From Jatrophihabitans sp964252635 (GTDB lineage: Bacteria > Actinomycetota > Actinomycetes > Mycobacteriales > Jatrophihabitantaceae), in NCBI RefSeq assembly GCF_964252635.1, contig NZ_CAXUNP010000005.1, positions 62,001 to 126,000 on the forward strand: 64,000 nt of DNA. Direction: 5' to 3'. A program made the translations under genes and the position numbers. This document shows positions 26,418 to 35,203 of the stretch, one piece after another (positions within the stretch are counted from its first letter, which is position 1; each line of letters starts with the position of its first letter). The notes below the pieces were generated by a model that was not told the origin of the DNA, ran no database searches, and saw nothing but the letters and a program-made list of their open reading frames with translations.

Positions 26418-28049
26418 TCAGCGAACCAGTTGCGCGTCCTGCAGGATCCGCAACAGCACCGGGCTGCGGTGCGCGACGCCCGCCGTGGCCGCCGACCGTG
26501 CGTTCGCATCGGCCAGCGGGTTCGGCTTCGGCACCGGCGGGCACACCTTGTCCGAGCGGTTGCCCGATCGCCGGGCCGGCGTCTTACCGGTGGCGAGATA
26601 GGTCGCGATCGCGTTGTCGGTGCACGAGACGCCGCTGAGCGAACCGGCGTGCGTGGTGCCGTCGCGCCCCTCGATCAGCGATGCGCCGCGGAACAGCTTG
26701 CGCACGTACAGGCTGCCCTCGTACGGCGTCGCCGCGTCGTACGTCTCGTCGATCATCAGGATCTTGGCGTGCACTTTCCGGCCCGAGACCTTGAAGGGGT
26801 GGATGCGGCCGGGGAAGTGCCAGTACGCGCAGGGCCCGTTGAACCAGGCGTTGCTCCACGTGAAGTAGTTGTACTTCTTGTTGAGCCTGCGGCTGTCCCG
26901 GTCGAGGCGGGCCTGGCTGCGCGGCCAGCGGGCGTCGGTGCACTGCGTACCGAGGTACAGCGCGTCCTCGTTGTCGCCGCCCGCGGTCGTCGGGTCGGCC
27001 TGCCGGTACAGCGCGATGAGGGCGCTCGGGTTCTTGTGGTTGATGTACGCCGAGTACGCCTTGGCGATGTCCTCCCAGCCGTACACGTAGTAGCCGGCCG
27101 AGGTGAAGACGTCGATGAACTCGTCGCCGCCGAGGATGCCCCGTGCGGCATGGCGGTTGAGCTTCGCGATGGTGGCGAGGTAGCGCGCCCGCACGGTGCG
27201 GAAGCTGGCGCCCACGTGATAGACGCTGTGGTACTTCGCGAGCCACTTGAAGTAGATGTTGAACGTCCGCTGGAACGCGACGTCCTGGTCGAGGTTGCTC
27301 TTGTAGAACGCCGTGCGGGGGTCGACCGTGCTGTCGAGCACGAAACGACGCACGCGCGTCGGGTGCAGGGTCATGTAGACCGAGCCCAGGTAGGTGCCGT
27401 AGGAGAAGCCGTAGTAGTTGATCTGACGCCGGCCGATGGCGCGTCGCAGGCTCTCCATGTCGTTGACGGTGTCCGTGGTCCGCACGTGGTTGAACAGGGC
27501 GTGGCCCGCAGTGTGCGCGCACTTCGCGGCGTAGGCCTTCGAGCGCTTGACCCAGGCGCGGTGGATGGCCGCGGTCGTCGGGTCGTAGGGCGGCCGGTCG
27601 GGCTTGGTCCAGTGCCGGTCACAGCTCAGGGACGGGATGCTGGACCCCACCCCGCGCGGGTCGAAGCCGTACCAGTCGTAGCCGTCACCGGCGTGCTTCG
27701 GCACGTACTGAGCGAGCACCGGGAGGTCGAGTCCTGAACCGCCCGGGCCGCCGGGGTTGGTGAACATCGCACCCTGGTAGCTGGTGCCGCTCTTGTGCAG
27801 CAGCCGCGACACGGCGATCTTGATCTTGTGGCCGTTGGGGAAGGCGTAGTCGAGCGGCACGACGAGGTAGCCGCACTGCGCGCCGATCCCCGTCAACGTG
27901 TCGTCGTGGCAGGCGCCCCAGGCGATCTTCGGCGGCTGGTAGACGGACGAGCGGGTGGGGGCCTTCGGACTGGCCTGCGCGGCCACCGGCGCGGCGGCAA
28001 CCGCACCCACCGCAGCCAGCGAAACCACTATGGACAACAAGCGGCGCAA
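26418..28049 (-). CDS. Secreted alpha/beta-hydrolase, tripeptidyl-aminopeptidase (Slp/TAP) type
   Basis: A 543-residue exported protein. Residues 1-26 are a signal peptide ending AAQA. The mature part has TNPGGPGGSG (oxyanion hole), the nucleophile elbow YYGFSYGTYLGS and a C-terminal TAP-like domain with LSGVSCTDNAIATYLATGK. The family cleaves short N-terminal peptides or esters outside the cell. The start is TTG at 28049, because AAGGAG lies 5 nt before it and no better codon is near. Strand and position suggest its own transcript. Confidence 0.85.
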   Translation of the reverse strand: MRRLLSIVVSLAAVGAVAAAPVAAQASPKAPTRSSVYQPPKIAWGACHDDTLTGIGAQCGYLVVPLDYAFPNGHKIKIAVSRLLHKSGTSYQGAMFTNPGGPGGSGLDLPVLAQYVPKHAGDGYDWYGFDPRGVGSSIPSLSCDRHWTKPDRPPYDPTTAAIHRAWVKRSKAYAAKCAHTAGHALFNHVRTTDTVNDMESLRRAIGRRQINYYGFSYGTYLGSVYMTLHPTRVRRFVLDSTVDPRTAFYKSNLDQDVAFQRTFNIYFKWLAKYHSVYHVGASFRTVRARYLATIAKLNRHAARGILGGDEFIDVFTSAGYYVYGWEDIAKAYSAYINHKNPSALIALYRQADPTTAGGDNEDALYLGTQCTDARWPRSQARLDRDSRRLNKKYNYFTWSNAWFNGPCAYWHFPGRIHPFKVSGRKVHAKILMIDETYDAATPYEGSLYVRKLFRGASLIEGRDGTTHAGSLSGVSCTDNAIATYLATGKTPARRSGNRSDKVCPPVPKPNPLADANARSAATAGVAHRSPVLLRILQDAQLVR

Positions 28050-28244
28050 CGGGACTCCTTGGTCTCGGGAGACTCCCTACCTGTGTAGGGGATATGAGTG
28101 TTGCGGGCGGGACCCCGCCGGACAAGAGGTCCGGGCGAAGTCGCACGACAGACCGTTCGGCCGGTGAAGCGATTCAGCTCCGCAAGGGGGTCTCAGGCCC
28201 CTCGACCCGGGGTTTTGTCGGACGCCCGCGGTAGGCAACACTGG
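28050..28244. other. Intergenic region between the secreted hydrolase and the egt cluster
   Basis: About 195 nt between divergent units. It holds a GGCGGG-AC-CCCGCC hairpin near 28109-28122, and CCCC-N7-GGGG followed by TTTT around 28197-28215. TAGGCA (28232-28237) lies 7 nt before the small frame at 28245. I see no riboswitch that I can name. Confidence 0.4.
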
Positions 28245-28376
28245 ATGACGAACGACCAGTTCGACGCAGTACCAGCATCACCGCAGTACGAGGACGGCCG
28301 AGCCTGGGCCGCCCCCGCACCGACCCGCGGTCGCACCTCACGGTGTGACCGGTCCGGACCTGGAGGGGGCGGATGA
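28245..28376 (+). CDS. Possible 43-aa leader ORF of the egt operon
   Basis: A short frame from ATG at 28245 to a TGA that overlaps the egtA start by 4 nt (ATGA). TAGGCA lies 7 nt before it, so it could begin a leaderless transcript. It starts MTNDQFDAVPASPQYEDGRA and ends glycine-rich. Codon choice is plausible for a real gene, and the overlap would couple its translation to egtA. I do not recognise it; it may be a chance frame. Confidence 0.35.
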   Translation: MTNDQFDAVPASPQYEDGRAWAAPAPTRGRTSRCDRSGPGGGG

Positions 28377-29674
28377 CCGCTCAGTATTCATTCACCGATC
28401 GCGATCCGAGCGGGCCCTGTCCGGCCGACTGCACGGAGACCGACGCGCTGCACCTCAGCGCCGACCCGCTGGCCGTCGCCCGGTCCCACATCGCGGCCAG
28501 CGCACTCACCGAGACGCCGGCCGGCTCCGGCCTCGTGGGCCTCGAGCTCGAACTGCACCTCGTCGACCTGGACCGGCCTGCGCGGCGGCCCGACTGGGAG
28601 CGCATCACCGAGGTCGTCGCCGGGCTGCCCGCCATGCCGTCGGGCAGTAGCGTCACCCTGGAACCCGGTGGCCAGATCGAGTTGTCGACCCCGCCCGTGG
28701 TCGGCGTGGCCGGCTCGGTGGCGGCCCTCGAGGCCGACCGCGCCGTCCTGGCCGCCGCACTGCTGGAGGTCGGGCTGGGCGCCGCACCGCTCGGCACCGA
28801 CCCCGCCCGCGAGGCCCGCCGCGTCAACCCGAGCCGGCGCTACGTCGCCATGGAGACGCACTTCGCCGCACGCGGCTGCGCCGGACCGGGTCGGGCCATG
28901 ATGACGGCCACGGCCGCGCTGCAGGTCAATCTCGACGCCGGTCCTCGCGACGGGTGGGCACGGCGCACCGCGCACATCCGCGACCTCAGCCCGGTCCTCG
29001 TCGCCGTCTCGGCATGCTCGCCATTGCTCGGCGGGACCGCGTCCGGCTGGCACTCGATGCGCCAGCAGGCCTGGCACGGCATCGACCACGGCCGGACGGC
29101 GCCGATCCACGGCGCCGAGCCCGCGCAGGCCTGGGCCGACTACGCACTCGACGCACCGCTGATGCTCGTCCGCGACGGTGCCGACGCGCAGGCCGTCACG
29201 ACCGGCGCCTCGTTGGCGGACTGGGTGTCGGGGCGCGCCGTGGTGCCGCGGCCGCCGCGGGTGGAGGACCTCGACTACCACCTCACGACGCTGTTCCCAC
29301 CGATCCGTCCGCGCGGGTATCTCGAGCTGCGCTGCCTCGACGCGGTGCCCGACCGCTGGTGGCCCGCGCTGGCCACGATCGCCACGGTGCTCGTCGACGA
29401 CCCGGTGGCCGCCGACTCCGCGGCGGAGGCCTGCGCACCGGTGCGCGACGCCTGGCTGGTCGCGGCACGCGACGGCCTGGCCGACCGGGCGCTGCACGCC
29501 GCCGCCACCGCGTGCCTCGACATCGCCGTGCGGCACGCGCCGCCGTCCCTGCACGACCAGGTCGATGCCTACGCCGAACTCGTGGCCGCCGGACGCACAC
29601 CGGGCGACGAGATCCGCGAGCGCGCCACCGCCACCGACCCGCTGACCGCCCTGCTGGAGGAAGCCCGTGCGTGA
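28373..29674 (+). CDS. egtA: Glutamate-cysteine ligase EgtA (ergothioneine pathway)
   Basis: A 433-residue GCS2-type ligase. GLELELHLVDL near residue 49 and VTLEPGGQIELSTPP near 88 are the hallmark Mg/ATP and substrate motifs; RYVAMETHFA and MTATAALQVNLD follow. It makes gamma-glutamylcysteine, the sulfur donor that EgtB joins to hercynine. ATG at 28373 has GGAGGGGG upstream. First recognised gene of egtABCD; overlaps egtB by 8 nt. Confidence 0.93.
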   Translation: MTAQYSFTDRDPSGPCPADCTETDALHLSADPLAVARSHIAASALTETPAGSGLVGLELELHLVDLDRPARRPDWERITEVVAGLPAMPSGSSVTLEPGGQIELSTPPVVGVAGSVAALEADRAVLAAALLEVGLGAAPLGTDPAREARRVNPSRRYVAMETHFAARGCAGPGRAMMTATAALQVNLDAGPRDGWARRTAHIRDLSPVLVAVSACSPLLGGTASGWHSMRQQAWHGIDHGRTAPIHGAEPAQAWADYALDAPLMLVRDGADAQAVTTGASLADWVSGRAVVPRPPRVEDLDYHLTTLFPPIRPRGYLELRCLDAVPDRWWPALATIATVLVDDPVAADSAAEACAPVRDAWLVAARDGLADRALHAAATACLDIAVRHAPPSLHDQVDAYAELVAAGRTPGDEIRERATATDPLTALLEEARA

Positions 29675-30935
29675 CAATGCCGCTCGCGGCCTGGAACGAG
29701 CCCGCCGCCGCACCGCCGAGCTGACCGAGTTCGACGACGCCGAGCTGACCCGCCAGCACAGCCCGCTGATGAGCCCGCTGGTCTGGGACCTCGCCCACAT
29801 CGGCCAGCAGGAGGATCTCTGGCTGCTCCGCGCCGGCGACGCGTCGGCCCAGGGCGTGCTGCCCCAGGCCGTCGAGCGCCTCTACAACGCCTTCGAGAAC
29901 CCGCGGGCCACCCGCGCGACGCTGCCGCTGCTCACCCCCGGCGAGGCGCGCGCCTACCTCGACGACGTGCGCGGCCGCGTCTTCGACGCGCTCGACCGGC
30001 TTCCCGACGACGCGGCGGCGCTGTTCCCGTACGCGATGGTCGAGCAGCACGAGCAGATGCACGTGGAGACCATGCTGGCCACCCATCAGCTGCGCGACGG
30101 CACCCCGATCCTCGGCCCGGGCACCACGGTGCCGGCCGCGCGGTCGGTGCTGCACGACGGCGTGCTGGTGCCGGCCGGCCCGTTCGAGCTCGGGGTCGAC
30201 GGCAGCGACGAGCCGTTCTCGCTGGACAACGAGCGACCGGCCCACGTCGTCGACCTGCCCGCCTACCGCATCGGCCGGGTGCCGGTGACCAATGGCGAGT
30301 ACCGCCGCTTCGTCGCGGCCGGTGGCTACGACGAGCAGCGCTGGTGGTCCGAGCCCGGCTGGGCGCACCGCGTCGAGGCCGGTCTCCAGCGCCCGCAGTT
30401 CTGGACGGTGGACGGCGGCCGGGTCCGCTTCGGCGCGGTCGAGGACCTGCCCGACGACGAACCCGTGCAGCACGTCTGCTTCTTCGAGGCCGAGGCGTAC
30501 GCCGCCTGGGCCGGCGCCCGGCTGCCGACGGAGCAGGAGTGGGAGAAGGCGTGTGCCTGGGACCCGGAGCGCGGCGAGCGGCGACGCTGGCCGTGGGGCG
30601 CGGCCGACTGGACGCCCGCGCTGGCCAACCTCGGCGGCACGGGGCTGCGCCCGGCTCCCGTCGGCGCCTACGAGGCCGGCGCCTCCGCCTACGGCGTCGA
30701 GCAGCTCATGGGTGACGTGTGGGAGTGGACGTCCTCGGGCTTCGAGGCCTGGCCGGGCTTCACGCCGATGCTCTACGCGCAGTACAGCGCACCGTTCTTC
30801 GGTGGCGACTTCCGCGTGCTGCGCGGCGGGTCGTGGGCGGTCGACGCGAGTTCGATCCGGCCCTCGTTCCGCAACTGGGACCTCCCGATCCGGCGCCAGA
30901 TCTTCACGGGGTTCCGGTTGGCCTGGGATGTGTAG
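29667..30935 (+). CDS. egtB: Hercynine oxygenase EgtB (sulfoxide synthase)
   Basis: A 422-residue protein with an N-terminal DinB-like domain and a C-terminal formylglycine-generating-enzyme-like domain. The iron-binding histidines are in WDLAHIGQQE (residues about 36-45) and in EQHEQMHVETM (about 127-137). The C-terminal fold is marked by LPTEQEWEKAC, GDVWEWTSSGF and LRGGSWAVD. It couples hercynine with gamma-glutamylcysteine using O2. The GTG start overlaps egtA. Confidence 0.94.
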   Translation: MRDNAARGLERARRRTAELTEFDDAELTRQHSPLMSPLVWDLAHIGQQEDLWLLRAGDASAQGVLPQAVERLYNAFENPRATRATLPLLTPGEARAYLDDVRGRVFDALDRLPDDAAALFPYAMVEQHEQMHVETMLATHQLRDGTPILGPGTTVPAARSVLHDGVLVPAGPFELGVDGSDEPFSLDNERPAHVVDLPAYRIGRVPVTNGEYRRFVAAGGYDEQRWWSEPGWAHRVEAGLQRPQFWTVDGGRVRFGAVEDLPDDEPVQHVCFFEAEAYAAWAGARLPTEQEWEKACAWDPERGERRRWPWGAADWTPALANLGGTGLRPAPVGAYEAGASAYGVEQLMGDVWEWTSSGFEAWPGFTPMLYAQYSAPFFGGDFRVLRGGSWAVDASSIRPSFRNWDLPIRRQIFTGFRLAWDV

Positions 30936-31632
30936 GCACCTGGCCTGGCTGGGGGCACCGCGCTCGGTGTCGTCGCTCGTGCTGGATCCACCGGCGGGGT
31001 TGCTGCACCAGTCCTACGCGCCGCGCCGCCAGAAGCGCGGAGTCGTCAACGCCGACGGCTGGGGCGTGGGCTTCCACGACGCCGACGGTGCGGTGCGCCG
31101 CTGGCGTTCGGCGCGGCCGCTGTGGGGCGACGCGTCCTTCGCCTCGCTCGCGCCGGTGCTCGCGTCCGGTTCGGTGCTGGCCGCGGTCCGCTCCGCGACC
31201 GTCGGTATGCCCATGGACGAGAGCGCGGCCGCACCGTTCACCGACGGTGCGTGGCTGCTGTCGCACAACGGCCGCGTCGATCGCAGCGCCCTGCCCGCGA
31301 GCCGCGACGCCGAGTCCACCTGCGACTCCGCGCAGCTGGCCGCGCACGTCTTCGACCGCGGGGCCGACCACGTCGTCGACACCGTCCGCGAGGTCGCCAG
31401 GCGCGACCCGGACGCCTACCTCAACCTGCTCCTCACCGACGGGCAGCGGGTCCTCGGGCTCACCTGGGGCGACGAGCTGAGCTACCTCGTCGAGCCGGAC
31501 GGGGTCGTCGTGGCCAGTGAGCCGTGGGACGACGACCCGCGCTGGACCGACGTGCCCGATCACCACCTCATCGAGGTGACCCGGGGCGTCGACGGACCCG
31601 CCCGGATCACCGTCACCGATCTGGAGTCCTGA
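30928..31632 (+). CDS. egtC: Ergothioneine amidohydrolase EgtC
   Basis: A 234-residue class II glutamine-amidotransferase-like Ntn hydrolase beginning MCRHLAWLG; cysteine 2 becomes the N-terminal nucleophile once Met is removed. NADGWGVGFHDADG and LSHNGRVDRSALP are family motifs. It removes the glutamate from the gamma-glutamyl sulfoxide intermediate. ATG at 30928 lies inside the last codons of egtB and the stop overlaps the egtD start, so translation is coupled throughout. Confidence 0.93.
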   Translation: MCRHLAWLGAPRSVSSLVLDPPAGLLHQSYAPRRQKRGVVNADGWGVGFHDADGAVRRWRSARPLWGDASFASLAPVLASGSVLAAVRSATVGMPMDESAAAPFTDGAWLLSHNGRVDRSALPASRDAESTCDSAQLAAHVFDRGADHVVDTVREVARRDPDAYLNLLLTDGQRVLGLTWGDELSYLVEPDGVVVASEPWDDDPRWTDVPDHHLIEVTRGVDGPARITVTDLES

Positions 31633-32600
31633 TGAACGTCCCCGAGGTCGTCCTGACCGACCCCGGTGCGCTGGCCGAGCAGCTGGCCGCCGACGTCCGC
31701 GCCGGGTTGACCGCGACCCGGAAGACGCTGCCGTCGAAGTACCTGTACGACGCGCACGGCAGTGAGCTGTTCGACCAGATCACCCGGCTGCCCCAGTACT
31801 ACCCCACGCGCGCCGAGCGGGCCATCCTCGAGGCCCACGCCGCCGACATCGCCCGCGTCACGGGCGCGCGGTCACTCGTCGAGCTCGGCAGCGGCACGTC
31901 GGAGAAGACCCGCCTGCTGCTGGGCGCGCTGCGTGACGCCGGCACCCTGGAGAGCTTCATCCCCTTCGACGTCGACCCGGCCGTGCTCAAGGACGCGAGC
32001 TCCGCGGTGGCCGGTGAGTTCCCCGGCGTGCTGGTCGAACCGGTCGTCGGCGACTTCGACCGTCACCTCGGCGAGCTGCCGCGTCACCCGGGGCGACTCG
32101 TCGCGTTCCTCGGGTCCACGATCGGCAACCTCGACCCGGCACAGCGCGCCGGGTTCTTCGCCGACGTGCGCAGCATCCTGCGGCCGGGCGACGCGTTCCT
32201 GCTCGGCACCGACCTGGTGAAGCCCGTCGAGCGGTTGATCGCCGCCTACGACGACGCGCAGGGCGTCACCGCGGCCTTCGACAAGAACGTCCTCGCCGTG
32301 GTGAACCGCGACCTGGACGGCGACTTCGACCTCGACGCCTTCGAGCACCGTGCGGTCTGGGACGCCGAGCACGAGCGCATCGAGATGCGGTTGCAGTCGT
32401 CGCGCGAGCAGGTGGTGCAGGTATGTGGACTCGGCCTCGAGGTGCACTTCGCACAGCACGAGGAGATGCGGACCGAGATCAGCTCGAAGTTCCGGCGGGC
32501 GACGGTCGAGGCCGAACTGGCCGCGGCCGGGTTGCTGCTGACGCAGTGGTGGACGGACCCGCCCGGCGACTTCGCGCTGTCTCTCTCCGTCCCGGGATAG
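31632..32600 (+). CDS. egtD: Histidine N-alpha-methyltransferase EgtD
   Basis: A 322-residue SAM-dependent methyltransferase; mycobacterial EgtD is 321. LPSKYLYDAHGSELFDQIT near residue 34 is the family N-terminal motif, and SLVELGSGTSEKTRLLL is the SAM loop. It trimethylates histidine to hercynine, the first pathway step. The ATG overlaps the egtC stop by one base. The last pathway gene, egtE (a PLP C-S lyase), does not follow and is not in the window. Confidence 0.95.
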   Translation: MNVPEVVLTDPGALAEQLAADVRAGLTATRKTLPSKYLYDAHGSELFDQITRLPQYYPTRAERAILEAHAADIARVTGARSLVELGSGTSEKTRLLLGALRDAGTLESFIPFDVDPAVLKDASSAVAGEFPGVLVEPVVGDFDRHLGELPRHPGRLVAFLGSTIGNLDPAQRAGFFADVRSILRPGDAFLLGTDLVKPVERLIAAYDDAQGVTAAFDKNVLAVVNRDLDGDFDLDAFEHRAVWDAEHERIEMRLQSSREQVVQVCGLGLEVHFAQHEEMRTEISSKFRRATVEAELAAAGLLLTQWWTDPPGDFALSLSVPG

Positions 32601-32640
32601 ACCGGCCACCCTGGGTGTACCGATCCGGTACGACAGGGCG

Positions 32641-32646
32641 GATAGT
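32641..32646 (+). promoter_or_regulatory. Leaderless-type -10 hexamer (GATAGT)
   Basis: GATAGT, 6 nt, ATG at 32653; no Shine-Dalgarno. Confidence 0.45.
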
Positions 32647-32652
32647 GGGCGC

Positions 32653-33636
32653 ATGGGGCCGCACGACGACCGGACGTACCGCACGGTCATCCGGATCTTC
32701 CGGCTGGTGTTCCGGCTGCTGGGGCTGAGACTGCGCGTGATCGGCGAGCACGCCGTCCCTTCCCACGGGCCCGCGGTGCTGGCCAGCAACCACCTCAGCT
32801 ACCTCGACTTCGCCTTCGTCGGGCTGGCCGGTCGACGCCGGCGACGGCTCGTGCGCTTCATGGCCAAGACCGCGGTCTTCGAGCACGGTGTCGCCGGTCC
32901 GTTGATGCGCAGGATGGGCCACATCCCGGTCGACCGGGCCAGCGGAGCGGCGGCCTACCGGCGCGCGGCGCGCGAGCTCGCGGCCGGGGAACTGGTCGGG
33001 GTGTTCCCCGAGGCCACGATCTCGCGGTCGTTCACGCTCAAGTCCTTCAAGCTCGGCGCCGCGACGCTGGCCGTCCGCGAGCAGGTGCCACTGATCCCCG
33101 TCGTGCTGTGGGCCCCGCAGCGGACCTTCACCGTCGACAAGCAGTACAGCCTCACCCGCGGCAAGACCGTGCTCATCGTGGTGGGCGAGCCGATCGTGCC
33201 CGGACGCGACGCCGACCCGGCCGACGTCGACGCCGAGCTACGCCACCGGATGGACGCCCTGCTCGTCGAGGCGTGGCGTGCCTACCCCGACCAACCCCGT
33301 GACGACGCCGACCGGTGGTGGGTGCCCGCGGTGGCCGGCGGCTCGGCGCCCACCGTCGAGGTGGCCGCCGACCGTGAGCGCGCCGCAGCCGAGCGGACGG
33401 CCCGGCGGGTGGCCGAGCGGCGCGCTCACGGNNNNNNNNNNGTCGTAGGAGGGCGCGTCGAGGTCGTCGTGCGTCAGCGGCGTCTGAACCCAGCCGTCAG
33501 CATCTGCCGGGGTTGCATCGAGAGCCGACGACGCGATCGCGCTCTCGAGCTCGAGCCGCTCGCTCGCCTCCGGCGCCGTGAGCGCCCCGCAGCCGAGCGG
33601 ACGCCCCGGCGGGTGGCCGTGCGGCGCGCCGGCTGA
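32653..33636 (+). CDS. Lysophospholipid acyltransferase (PlsC family), interrupted by an assembly gap
   Basis: The acyltransferase part is complete: motif I NHLSYLD near residue 47, motif III FPEATISRS near 118, then VPLIPVVLWAPQ. It should acylate lysophosphatidate or a similar acceptor at the membrane. Only 32653-33431 is reliable. The frame then meets 10 N and continues only nominally to a stop at 33634. The C-terminal ERAAAERTARRVAERRA is repeated past the gap as ERPAAERTPRRVAVRRAG followed by a stop. The true end is therefore probably that second copy, with an unsound join between. ATG at 32653 looks leaderless. Confidence 0.7.
   Translation: MGPHDDRTYRTVIRIFRLVFRLLGLRLRVIGEHAVPSHGPAVLASNHLSYLDFAFVGLAGRRRRRLVRFMAKTAVFEHGVAGPLMRRMGHIPVDRASGAAAYRRAARELAAGELVGVFPEATISRSFTLKSFKLGAATLAVREQVPLIPVVLWAPQRTFTVDKQYSLTRGKTVLIVVGEPIVPGRDADPADVDAELRHRMDALLVEAWRAYPDQPRDDADRWWVPAVAGGSAPTVEVAADRERAAAERTARRVAERRAHXXXXVVGGRVEVVVRQRRLNPAVSICRGCIESRRRDRALELEPLARLRRRERPAAERTPRRVAVRRAG
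33372..33431. repeat. 13-bp perfect inverted repeat abutting the gap
   Basis: CCGTGAGCGCGCC (33372-33384) and GGCGCGCTCACGG (33419-33431) are exact reverse complements separated by 34 nt. The right arm ends on the last base before the N run. This could be a strong hairpin that stopped the assembly, or a fold-back artefact at a contig end. Confidence 0.9.
33373..33425 (+). repeat. Direct repeat, copy 1 (53 bp)
   Basis: Matches 33577-33629 at 50 of 53 positions, 204 nt downstream on the other side of the gap. It encodes the basic, alanine-rich end of the acyltransferase. Confidence 0.9.
33432..33441. other. Assembly gap (10 N)
   Basis: Ten consecutive unknown bases; the count is probably arbitrary. 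Sequence to its right up to about 33576 has no relation to the acyltransferase frame. Confidence 0.99.
33577..33629 (+). repeat. Direct repeat, copy 2 (53 bp)
   Basis: Second copy of 33373-33425 with three substitutions. In the acyltransferase frame it is followed by GCCGGC and a TGA stop, a natural end for that gene. Confidence 0.9.
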
Positions 33637-33651
33637 CGCGGGCGGCGCTCG

Positions 33652-35181
33652 TCAGCTGCCGGCGTGCGGCGCCAGGATCGGGCAGGCGGCACGGGGCGGC
33701 GGGGTGTCTGCGCCGGCGTCGTCGGGCGAGCTGCCGTCCGGCGCCTGCGGCTGCTCGGGCTCGTCCGGCGTCGCCAGGTTGGACTCGCCCTTGCGCCGGA
33801 CGAGCAGGGCCGACAGCAACCCGCCGAACACGGCCAGGCCGCCGGCGATGAGCACCGCGTGGTGGAACCCGTCCGACAACTCGCTCGGGTTGCGGTACGC
33901 CTCCGGGGTGATGCCGGCGATCCCGGGGAGCACTGCGACGGCCAGCAGCCCGGCGACGCGGGCGATGTCGTTGTTCACCGCCGACGCGACGCCCACGAGT
34001 CGCGCCGGTGCCGACGCCAGGGCGGTCGCGGTCAGCGGCGCGACGGTGGCCGAGAGGCCGAGGGAGAACACGAGGAGCGCGGGCAGCAGGTCGGTGAGGT
34101 ACGAGGCGTGCGCACCCACCCGGGTGAGCAGGGCCAGGCCGACGCCCGCGACGATCGGCCCCACGGTCATCGGCCACCGCGGCCCGATGCGCTGAGCCAC
34201 CCGCCCCATCCGCGCCGACAGCAGCAGCATCACCGCGGTGATGGGCAGCAGCGCGCTGCCGGCGGCCACCGGCGCGTACCCCGACACGCGCTGGAGCTGG
34301 ACGGGGATGAGGAACAGGGCTCCGCCGAGCGCGGCGTACATGATGAAGGTGACGATGTTGGCGGCCGTGAACTCGCGGTCGCCGAACAGGGTCAGCGGCA
34401 TCATCGGGTGGCTGCCCCGTGCCTCGACGACCACGAAGCCAGCGAGCACGACGACGCCGGCGACGAGGCAACCGACGAGCGCGACGGGCCAGTGCTGCGG
34501 CGGGCCCTCGGTGAGCGCGTAGACGGCGAGGGCGAGGCCGCCGGCCGCGAGCACCGCGCCGAGGACGTCGAGCCGACCCGTGGCCTCCTCGTCACGGGTC
34601 TCCGGTACGTAGCGACGTGCCAGCGCGACGACCGCCACCGCCATCGGCACGTTGATAAGGAAGACGAGCCGCCACCCCCACGGCGCCACCCCGACGAGCA
34701 CGCCGCCGAGCACCGGCCCGATCGCGGTGGCGATACCGCCGAGCCCCGACCACGCACCGACGGCGGCCGCGCGGTCGGCCGGGCGGAAGACGGCTTCGAG
34801 GATGGCCAGGGAGCCCGGCGTGAGCAGCGCGGCGCCGACCCCCTGCAGGGCGCGCATCGCGATCAGGGTGGCGGGCTCCGGCGCGAGCGTGCAGCCGGCC
34901 GAGGCGACGGTGAACCAGATGACGCCGACCACGAACACCTTGCGCCGGCCGAGCCGGTCGCCGAGCGAGCCGCCGAGCAGCAGCAGCCCGGCGAGGGTGA
35001 GCGTGTAGGCGTTGACGGTCCACTGCAGCGCGGTGAGCCCGGCGCCGAGGTCGCGGCCGATCCGCGGCAGCGCCACGTTCACGACGGTGCCGTCGAGCTG
35101 GGCCATGCCGCTGCCGAGGATGGTCGCCGCGATCACGCCGCGGCCCTGCGGCGAGCGCAGTGCCAGACCGGGCTCGCTCAC
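33652..35181 (-). CDS. MFS transporter, DHA2 family
   Basis: A 509-residue, about 14-span exporter. The first span has AQLDGTVVNVALPRIGRDLG; the loop motif GGSLGDRLGRRKVFV and motif C-like GLGGIATAIGPVLGGVLVG follow. The C-terminal tail is polar and proline-rich. GTG at 35181 is chosen because GGAGGT lies just upstream and the first membrane span begins about 10 residues in. It follows an amidohydrolase gene by 22 nt, so they share an operon. The substrate is unknown, and no dedicated regulator is adjacent. Confidence 0.87.
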   Translation of the reverse strand: MSEPGLALRSPQGRGVIAATILGSGMAQLDGTVVNVALPRIGRDLGAGLTALQWTVNAYTLTLAGLLLLGGSLGDRLGRRKVFVVGVIWFTVASAGCTLAPEPATLIAMRALQGVGAALLTPGSLAILEAVFRPADRAAAVGAWSGLGGIATAIGPVLGGVLVGVAPWGWRLVFLINVPMAVAVVALARRYVPETRDEEATGRLDVLGAVLAAGGLALAVYALTEGPPQHWPVALVGCLVAGVVVLAGFVVVEARGSHPMMPLTLFGDREFTAANIVTFIMYAALGGALFLIPVQLQRVSGYAPVAAGSALLPITAVMLLLSARMGRVAQRIGPRWPMTVGPIVAGVGLALLTRVGAHASYLTDLLPALLVFSLGLSATVAPLTATALASAPARLVGVASAVNNDIARVAGLLAVAVLPGIAGITPEAYRNPSELSDGFHHAVLIAGGLAVFGGLLSALLVRRKGESNLATPDEPEQPQAPDGSSPDDAGADTPPPRAACPILAPHAGS

Positions 35182-35203
35182 CTGCACCTCCGAACCGGGC
35201 GGA

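Noticed and set aside
28050..28372. Riboswitch-like leader between the secreted hydrolase and egtA
   Set aside because: GC hairpins are present but I cannot match them to any known riboswitch core.
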